Under the pieces are notes generated by a model. The model ran no database searches, had not been told where the DNA came from, and saw nothing but the letters and a program-made list of their open reading frames with translations. Shown here in pieces: positions 1-4,177 of a DNA stretch of 5,176 bases (position 1 is the stretch's first letter; the number at the start of each line of letters is the position of its first letter). Made by a program: the position numbers and the translations under genes. Source of the DNA: Nitrospinota bacterium (GTDB lineage: Bacteria > Nitrospinota_A > UBA7883 > JACRLM01); contig JADGAO010000189.1 of assembly GCA_015231995.1 (NCBI GenBank), positions 1 through 5,176 on the forward strand. The letters are read 5' to 3'.

Positions 1-131
1 GCTTGTTGAGTTGTCTAAAAATTCCAAATAAGCCCGCCACACAGTAGAGGGAAGGAAGAGACAGAAGGGGCTTGGTGTTTTGGGGAAATTCGTATAGCAT
101 AAAGGAAAAGAGGAAGCAAGGCTGGCAGGGC

Positions 132-153
132 GAAAAACGTGTGTACGTTTTTC
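132..153. repeat. Perfect 9-bp inverted repeat upstream of the small-gene pair
   Basis: Arms GAAAAACGT (132-140) and ACGTTTTTC (145-153) are exact reverse complements around a GTGT loop, 41 bases before the ATG at 195. Because A5 and T5 lie inside the arms, it could act as a bidirectional factor-independent terminator for something to the left, or as an operator for the two genes to the right. The GC core of the stem is short, so termination would be weak. A second, smaller dyad, ACCC-ATGA-GGGT, lies at 161-172. The symmetry is seen directly; either function is inference. Confidence 0.55.
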
Positions 154-194
154 TATTAATACCCATGAGGGTGTGATACGGGCGGAGGGGATTG

Positions 195-386
195 ATGAAA
201 TACGTGGGAAGAACCTTGACCGAAGATGAGGCCGACAGGGTAAGGGCTCCTTTTTCAAGGAATGCGGGCGGCAAGTGGGACATAGAAAAGGCTACAGCGC
301 GCATTAATGCCGGGGCGGATCGCCTCGAGGCTGATGGGAAAGCCATGGACTCTATACGCGAGGGTGTGAAAAAGCTTGGGCAATAA
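195..386 (+). CDS. Small charged hypothetical protein (63 aa), first gene of a two-gene cassette
   Basis: I do not recognise this protein. The ATG at 195 is preferred over the adjacent in-frame TTG at 192 because a GGAGG at 184-188 sits six bases upstream of it. The product is soluble, with no signal peptide or membrane segment. It begins with a short region containing TEDEADRVRAPF, followed by a strongly charged helix-prone stretch from about residue 28 to the end (KWDIEKATARINAG, then ADRLEADGKAMDSIREGVKKL). Its stop overlaps the start of the 168-aa gene by 11 bases in the +1 frame, so the two are probably co-translated. A small charged protein in front of a larger helical one is compatible with an antitoxin, a toxin partner or a small regulator, but no diagnostic DNA-binding motif (ribbon-helix-helix, HTH, AbrB) is visible. 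The gene is clearly plausible; the function is unknown. Confidence 0.6.
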   Translation: MKYVGRTLTEDEADRVRAPFSRNAGGKWDIEKATARINAGADRLEADGKAMDSIREGVKKLGQ

Positions 387-882
387 AAATCCGCGTGGCC
401 CCGCCATTAAAAGCCCTACCGACGAGCAACTGAAGAATCTAATAGCCAGGCCAGTCCTTGCCTACATTGAAACCGTGGGGATTTCAAACCCTGACGATGT
501 TGTGGTTGACTTAGGGATATTGGCTGAATGTTGTATTAGAATCGAAAAGACGTTGGACGGCGGATTTGATCCTAACGAAGAATGCAATAACTACAAACAC
601 GCGGCGGTTATTTGCTTTTGGCTTAGGAAACTCAAGCCATTCACAATCGGGAATGCCAGCACATCACATTTCTTAAGAGCCTATGTAAATGAGACGATAG
701 CGTTTTTTGCGGCCTATATGTACCTTTACGATGGAAAGGATAACAGTGAGAGGCCAAGGATAACCCCACAGTTTCTAAAGGATTTCATGGTGGCGCTTCG
801 TTACCATTCTTATAGTCCTCACGCTCTTGTCCAAGTTTTTGAAGCATTGTCCATAAAGACAGGAATTCCAGAGGAAAATTAG
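376..882 (+). CDS. Helical hypothetical protein (168 aa), second gene of the cassette
   Basis: Function not recognised. The frame opens only after a TGA at 367-369, so the TTG at 376 is the earliest possible common start. A GAGGG at 360-364 lies 11 bases upstream, rather distant, and the start overlaps the end of the 63-aa gene, suggesting translational coupling. The next usable start, a GTG at 475, would remove 33 residues. The product appears soluble and mostly helical. It has a hydrophilic N-terminus (1-20), helices around 19-34 and 43-60, a Cys-Cys at 52-53, a distinctive AAVICFWLRKLKPF segment (76-89), a hydrophobic helix with N-E at its start (NETIAFFAAYMYL, 105-117), and a helical C-terminal third. 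The FWLRKLKP block resembles a segment I associate with uncharacterised accessory proteins, but I cannot name a family. Codon use (AGG, AGA, ATA, CTA, TTA) differs from recA and the downstream genes, suggesting transfer. A toxin or phage-defence role is only a guess. Confidence 0.65.
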   Translation: MGNKNPRGPAIKSPTDEQLKNLIARPVLAYIETVGISNPDDVVVDLGILAECCIRIEKTLDGGFDPNEECNNYKHAAVICFWLRKLKPFTIGNASTSHFLRAYVNETIAFFAAYMYLYDGKDNSERPRITPQFLKDFMVALRYHSYSPHALVQVFEALSIKTGIPEEN

Positions 883-968
883 GGGATTAAATAGGGAGCG
901 CAATGTGGTACATCCGGCTGTTGACCACCTGAAGATATCAGTCTACTTGAAACCCGACCCGCCGCCCG

Positions 969-1187
969 CTACCCTGTAACCTTCCCGTGTGCATCCCTCA
1001 ACAGGAGCAACGCCCAATGATACGCAGATTCCGTTTTGACGAATGAGATCCTCCATTTAACGTAGGCGCGGTAATCCGCCTTGTCCACAAACACGATTGA
1101 TTCTATCGGGTCATCGTGCAACGGATGCGACAGGCGCACACGTTCCATTTCCAGCCGCGCCTGCTCCGCCCTGATCTGGGCTTTCTC
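969..1187 (-). pseudogene. 3' fragment of a broken minus-strand gene (72 codons remaining)
   Basis: Reading the minus strand from 1187 down to a TAG at 969-971 gives 72 uninterrupted codons with protein-like composition. A charged helix (KAQIRAEQARLEMERVRLSH) is followed by HDDPIESIVFVDKADYRAYVKWRISF and a C-terminal block with YHWALLLRDAHGKVTG. The mixed hydrophobic and charged pattern and the aromatic residues look like genuine coding sequence. The frame ends upstream at a TGA (1188-1190) lying at the edge of a palindromic repeat, cutting the helix in mid-course, so this is most likely the 3' remnant of a longer gene. An alternative is an intact 59-aa gene starting at the ATG at 1146-1148, but it has no convincing ribosome binding site (only GGA very close to the ATG) and would start inside the helix. 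No family recognised. Confidence 0.5.
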
Positions 1188-1237
1188 TCACCCCGGCCCT
1201 TTCAGGGCCGACCCTCTCCCGCAAGGGGCGAGGGTGA
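1187..1237. repeat. REP-like double palindrome
   Basis: Two hairpins stand back to back: CGGCCCT (1194-1200) with AGGGCCG (1204-1210) around TTC, and ACCCTC (1211-1216) with GAGGGT (1230-1235), whose inner CCC/GGG pairs close a GCAAG loop. TCACCC at 1188-1193 can alternatively pair with GGGTGA at 1232-1237 and enclose both. This matches the widespread intergenic palindromic type of the form CTCACCCCGGCCCT...CGCAAGGGG...GAGGGTGA seen in many proteobacterial genomes (from memory). There is no T-run next to it, so it is not a simple terminator. It abuts the broken end of the minus-strand gene fragment. Confidence 0.75.
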
Positions 1238-1310
1238 TCTAGATATGTTAGTTAGCGCCAGTTACGCAAAAGTCTTGTCAGCCACAGGCGATTGTTGCCC
1301 CAAAACCAAC

Positions 1311-1364
1311 TTTTTTCCATTTTCGTATTTTTTTCGTTTACTTTCGCTTTTTTCTCGTTATAAT
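1311..1364 (+). promoter_or_regulatory. Probable recA sigma-70-type promoter with upstream T-tracts
   Basis: A perfect -10 hexamer TATAAT lies at 1359-1364 and a TTTACT (four of six matches to TTGACA) at 1337-1342, spaced 16 bp. Transcription would start near 1371, giving a leader of about 32 bases to the recA ATG. Upstream, T-runs at 1311-1316, 1320-1323, 1328-1334, 1342-1344 and 1348-1353 make the region strongly AT-rich. CG steps recur at 1324, 1335, 1345 and 1356, close to helical periodicity, suggesting curved DNA or an UP-like element. The hexamers are seen directly; activity is inferred. Confidence 0.7.
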
Positions 1365-1389
1365 TGGGTAACGATATTCGATTCGTTAC
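1356..1389. promoter_or_regulatory. Candidate SOS (LexA-type) operator of recA
   Basis: GTAACGA (1368-1374) and TCGTTAC (1383-1389) form a perfect 7-bp inverted repeat separated by 8 bp, lying between the -10 box and the Shine-Dalgarno sequence of recA and covering the predicted start of transcription. A third half-site, CGTTA at 1356-1360, overlaps the -10 box and forms a 5-8-5 dyad with TAACG at 1369-1373. Repression of recA by LexA from such a position is standard SOS biology. The motif itself does not match the E. coli (CTGT-N8-ACAG) or Bacillus (GAAC-N4-GTTC) boxes, so the identity of the regulator is inference. Confidence 0.5.
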
Positions 1390-1402
1390 TAAAGGAGGCA
1401 AC

Positions 1403-2443
1403 ATGGCCAGGGATACTGACGAGCGAGGTAAAGCGCTTTCAAACGCGCTGTCACAGATAGAAAAACAGTTCGGCAAAGGCTCTATCATGCGTCTGGGGGA
1501 CAACCCTCTCAACGTCGAGCCGGTCGAGGTCATATCCACTGGTTCCCTATCTATAGACTCCGCGCTGGGTATCGGCGGGTTCCCCCGTGGCCGGGTGGTG
1601 GAGGTGTATGGGCCGGAATCGTCGGGCAAAACCACGTTGACCCTGCATGTTGTGGCGTCGGCTCAACGAAATGGCGGCAACGCCGCGTTTGTGGACGCCG
1701 AACACGCTTTCGACCCAAATTACGCCCGTAACGTGGGTGTGGATATAGACAACCTTCTCGTCTCCCAGCCAGACAACGGCGAGCAGGCGTTGGAAATAAC
1801 CGAAACGTTGATTCGCTCCGGCGCGGTGGACGTTATCGTTATAGACTCCGTGGCGGCGCTTGTCCCCAAATCGGAACTGGAAGGGGACATGGGCGACGCG
1901 CAGATGGGCCTGCAAGCCCGCCTCATGAGCCAGGCATTGCGGAAGCTGACCGCCATCGTCTCCAAATCCAAGACCTGCATCATATTTATCAATCAGATAC
2001 GGCAGAAAATAGGCGTGACTTTCGGCAACCCGGAAACCACTACCGGTGGCAACGCCTTAAAGTTCTACGCCTCCATGCGGGTGGACATACGCCGCATGAC
2101 CACCATCAAGGAGAATAACGACTCCATCGGCAACCGCGTAAAAGTCAAAGTGGTCAAAAACAAAATGGCGCCCCCATTCCGCGAGGCGGAGGTTGACATG
2201 GTTTTCGGCGAGGGGATATCCCGTGAGGGCGATCTTGTTGACCTGGGCGTCATTCACGGTTTCGTGCAAAAATCCGGCGCGTGGTTTTCGTATGGGACAG
2301 AGCGTATTGGGCAAGGCCGGGAGAACTCGAAGAAGTTCCTGCGCGATTATCCCGAAACGGCGCTGGAGTTGGAGACTAAACTACGAGAGAAACTTGGACT
2401 TCCCGCCCCCGTCGAGCGGGAGAAGGCAGTCGCCGCGAAATAG
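1403..2443 (+). CDS. recA: Recombinase A (RecA), 346 aa, complete
   Basis: RecA forms ATP-dependent filaments on single-stranded DNA, catalyses homologous strand exchange, and triggers LexA self-cleavage in the SOS response; it acts in the cytoplasm on DNA. The ATG at 1403 is chosen because AAAGGAGG (1391-1398) lies four bases upstream; an in-frame TTG at 1364 would lie inside the -10 box and promoter/operator region. Visible landmarks are the Walker A GPESSGKT (70-77), the catalytic glutamate in DAEHAFDP (E100), Walker B VIVIDS (144-149), the DNA-binding loop 2 region NQIRQKIGV...GNPETTTGGNALKFYAS (197-224), and the interface lysines in VKNKMAPPF (K252, K254). Length is close to the usual 340-355. 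The C-terminus ends in EREKAVAAK and lacks the acidic tail of E. coli RecA. No recX follows; a repeat-filled gap separates it from the next gene, so it is probably monocistronic. Confidence 0.98.
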   Translation: MARDTDERGKALSNALSQIEKQFGKGSIMRLGDNPLNVEPVEVISTGSLSIDSALGIGGFPRGRVVEVYGPESSGKTTLTLHVVASAQRNGGNAAFVDAEHAFDPNYARNVGVDIDNLLVSQPDNGEQALEITETLIRSGAVDVIVIDSVAALVPKSELEGDMGDAQMGLQARLMSQALRKLTAIVSKSKTCIIFINQIRQKIGVTFGNPETTTGGNALKFYASMRVDIRRMTTIKENNDSIGNRVKVKVVKNKMAPPFREAEVDMVFGEGISREGDLVDLGVIHGFVQKSGAWFSYGTERIGQGRENSKKFLRDYPETALELETKLREKLGLPAPVEREKAVAAK

Positions 2444-2463
2444 CGGAGCAAAGTGAAAGCGCC

Positions 2464-2513
2464 GGGGGGGGGTAAACCCCCTCGCAACTGCGTTGCGGTC
2501 CCCCTTAGTAAGG
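2464..2513. repeat. GC-rich hairpin cluster after recA (intergenic repeat, possible terminator)
   Basis: A run of nine G (2464-2472) followed by TAAA and CCCCC (2477-2481) can form one hairpin. CGCAAC-TGC-GTTGCG (2483-2497) forms a second, and CCTTA-G-TAAGG (2503-2513) a third. The G-run can alternatively pair with the second CCCCC (2500-2504), enclosing the middle hairpin. The CCCCCTCGCAAC...GTTGCGGTCCCCC pattern resembles a dispersed intergenic repeat. Its place 20 bases after the recA stop would suit transcription termination, but no T-run follows a stem, so termination is not proven. Confidence 0.6.
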
Positions 2514-2545
2514 AGAGCTTTGCGTAATCCGTCACGTTCGCAATA

Positions 2546-2620
2546 TTGTCATTCTGAGCGCCAGCGAAGAATCTGTTCTTATTTGATCCTTCGGTCGCCA
2601 GGGCTCCCTCAGGATGACAA
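2546..2620. repeat. 75-bp CATTCTGAG-type dispersed repeat with terminal inverted repeats
   Basis: The ends TTGTCATTCTGAG (2546-2558) and CTCAGGATGACAA (2608-2620) are inverted repeats matching at 12 of 13 positions. Inside, GCGAAGAATC on the left is imperfectly complementary to GATCCTTCGG on the right, so the whole element can fold into one long hairpin. The left half (CATTCTGAGCG...AGCGAAGAATCT) matches a repeat I know to be widespread between genes in many unrelated bacterial phyla. It looks like a small non-autonomous, MITE-like element with no coding capacity. It ends four bases before a spurious upstream ATG of the next frame. Confidence 0.75.
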
Positions 2621-2680
2621 AATGTGGAAACCGGTTGGTTGTGCAAAGGTCTCCTTATCAGGGGGCCGGGTAAAAGGATA

Positions 2681-4177
2681 ATGGCCTTCGTCCTCCTTTT
2701 CTCCGTCTTCGTCATCGCCACCTGCGGGCTTGTGTACGAGCTTATCGCAGGCGCGCTGGCCAGTTACCTGCTGGGCGATTCGGTAACGCAGTTCTCCACA
2801 GTCATCGGCGTCTATCTGTTTTCAATGGGCGTAGGCTCATATCTTTCGCGCCACATCCACAGCAACGTGACCGCCGTTTTCGTGGAGGTGGAGATAATCA
2901 TCGGCGTCGTTGGCGGCTGTTCGGCGGCGATCATGTTTCTGATGTTCGAATCGGTAGCGTCGTTCCGCGTCGTGCTCTACTCGCTGGTATTCATAACCGG
3001 GGCGTTGGTGGGGCTGGAAATACCGCTCGTCATGCGGATTCTCAAAAGCAGGTTCGAATTTAAAGACCTCATCTCCAAAGTCTTCACGTTCGACTACGTC
3101 GGCGCGCTGGCGGCTTCCATCCTTTTTCCGTTGGCGCTGGCCCCGACGCTTGGGCTTGTCAGAACTGGTTTCCTTTTCGGGATGATGAATGTGGCAGTGG
3201 GGTTGTGGACGCTTCACCTGTTCCGCAGGGAAGTTGCTTGGGCATGGCCGCTGAGGTCTATCGCAATGATGGCGATGGCGGGACTTGCGCTGGGATTTTA
3301 TTTTTCCGGCGAGATACTTTCGTTCGCCGAGGCGTCAAGTTATCCCGAAAAAGTCATCTATTCTAAAACGTCCCAGTACCAGCGGATGACGATAACAAGA
3401 GGCGGCGACGATGTGCGGCTGTATCTCAACGGCAACCTTCAGTTCAGCTCCCGCGACGAATACAGGTATCACGAAGCCCTCGTCCATCCGGGATTGCAGG
3501 CCGTTGACGCGCCGCGCAAGGTTCTCATACTCGGCGGAGGCGACGGGCTTGCCGCCCGTGAGATACTGCGCAACCAGACGGTCGAGTCGGTAACGCTCGT
3601 GGATTTGGACCCAGAGATGACGGAGCTTTTCACCGATAGCCGGATATTGACTGCGCTCAACGCGGACTCCCTGAAATCGTCTAAAACGCGAGTTGTGAAC
3701 GCTGATGCGTTTGTATGGCTCAAGGAAAACCGCGACAAGTTCGATTTCATCGTCGTTGATTTTCCCGATCCGTCCAACTTTTCGCTTGGCAAACTTTACA
3801 CCAACACGTTTTACAGGCTCGTCCATTCCGCGCTTGCCGATGACGGCGTTGCTGTGATCCAGTCCACCTCCCCGCTGGTGGCGCGAAAGTCGTTCTGGTG
3901 CATCAACAAAACGCTCAAATCCGTGGGTTTTAACACGATTCCATATCACGCCTTCGTGCCGTCGTTTGGCGAGTGGGGATTCATCATCGCGGCTAAAAGG
4001 CCGGTCAGGTTGCCGATCAGTTACCCCCCTACCCTTCGGTTCGTAAACGAAGCGACCATGCAGAGTATGCTTCAATTCCCGCGCGATATGGCGCAGGTGG
4101 AGACGGAAATACAAAAACTGAACAACCAGATACTGGTCCGCTATTTCGAGGAGGAATGGTCTGAATACAGACGATGA
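2681..4177 (+). CDS. Membrane-bound spermidine-synthase-like (aminopropyltransferase-fold) protein, 498 aa
   Basis: The N-terminal ~215 residues are hydrophobic, with about seven predicted membrane helices (near 1-24, 36-55, 65-90, 95-117, 135-157, 160-180, 192-212). Residues ~225-440 form a spermidine-synthase-type methyltransferase fold. It shows SQYQRM (231-236), LYLNGNLQFSSRDEYRYHEALVHP (247-270), the nucleotide-binding GGGDG (285-289), acidic VDLDP (307-311), NADA (340-343), the active-site-like VVDFPDP (358-364; D360, D363) and KLYTNTFY (371-378). Soluble SpeE transfers aminopropyl from decarboxylated AdoMet to putrescine; whether this membrane version does so is inference. The ATG at 2681 follows AAAGGA (2673-2678) closely and starts directly at the first helix. 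The frame extends to an ATG at 2624, but that adds a repeat-adjacent stretch unlike the family. The 3' end overlaps the flavoprotein gene by 17 bases, indicating an operon. The residues after ~445 form a charged helical tail. Confidence 0.88.
   Translation: MAFVLLFSVFVIATCGLVYELIAGALASYLLGDSVTQFSTVIGVYLFSMGVGSYLSRHIHSNVTAVFVEVEIIIGVVGGCSAAIMFLMFESVASFRVVLYSLVFITGALVGLEIPLVMRILKSRFEFKDLISKVFTFDYVGALAASILFPLALAPTLGLVRTGFLFGMMNVAVGLWTLHLFRREVAWAWPLRSIAMMAMAGLALGFYFSGEILSFAEASSYPEKVIYSKTSQYQRMTITRGGDDVRLYLNGNLQFSSRDEYRYHEALVHPGLQAVDAPRKVLILGGGDGLAAREILRNQTVESVTLVDLDPEMTELFTDSRILTALNADSLKSSKTRVVNADAFVWLKENRDKFDFIVVDFPDPSNFSLGKLYTNTFYRLVHSALADDGVAVIQSTSPLVARKSFWCINKTLKSVGFNTIPYHAFVPSFGEWGFIIAAKRPVRLPISYPPTLRFVNEATMQSMLQFPRDMAQVETEIQKLNNQILVRYFEEEWSEYRR
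4149..4163 (+). promoter_or_regulatory. Shine-Dalgarno and CTG initiation site of the flavoprotein gene
   Basis: A perfect AGGAGG (4149-4154) lies six bases upstream of CTG (4161-4163), inside the 3' end of the aminopropyltransferase-like gene. The flavoprotein frame opens after a TGA at 4119-4121 and contains no ATG, GTG or TTG before its Tat motif (4200-4208). The ATG at 4156 is only one base from the Shine-Dalgarno and reads two codons to a stop; the ATG at 4174 is out of frame. CTG is therefore the best start, barring a sequencing error. Confidence 0.6.

Noticed and set aside
370..386. Programmed frameshift joining the 63-aa and 168-aa proteins at the AAAAAG run
   Set aside because: The second gene is in the +1 frame, whereas an A-rich slippery site would favour -1; the TTG start with overlap explains the arrangement more simply.
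905..928. GTGGT/ACCAC dyad after the 168-aa gene as a terminator
   Set aside because: Only five base pairs, a 14-base loop, and no T-run; it could easily arise by chance.
1364..1402. Upstream in-frame TTG as an alternative recA start
   Set aside because: It lies at the edge of the -10 box and within the operator region; the ATG at 1403 has a strong Shine-Dalgarno and matches the usual RecA N-terminus length.
1116..1460. Plus-strand open frame of 114 codons across the palindromic repeat and recA promoter
   Set aside because: It runs through the palindrome, T-tracts, promoter and the out-of-frame recA start; no ribosome binding site and a composition unlike protein.
2635..2661. Promoter (TTGGTT / TATCAG) in front of the SpeE-like gene
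   Set aside because: The spacing of 15 bases and the weak -10 match make it unconvincing.
2624..2680. Upstream ATG as the start of the SpeE-like protein
   Set aside because: The 19 extra residues derive from repeat-adjacent sequence, lack a ribosome binding site, and precede the normal first membrane helix at 2681.
3335..4114. Long minus-strand open frame of 259 codons opposite the SpeE-like gene
   Set aside because: It is antisense to clearly conserved motifs (GGGDG, D-x-x-D) and its translation is Arg/His-rich, typical of a shadow frame in GC-rich coding DNA.
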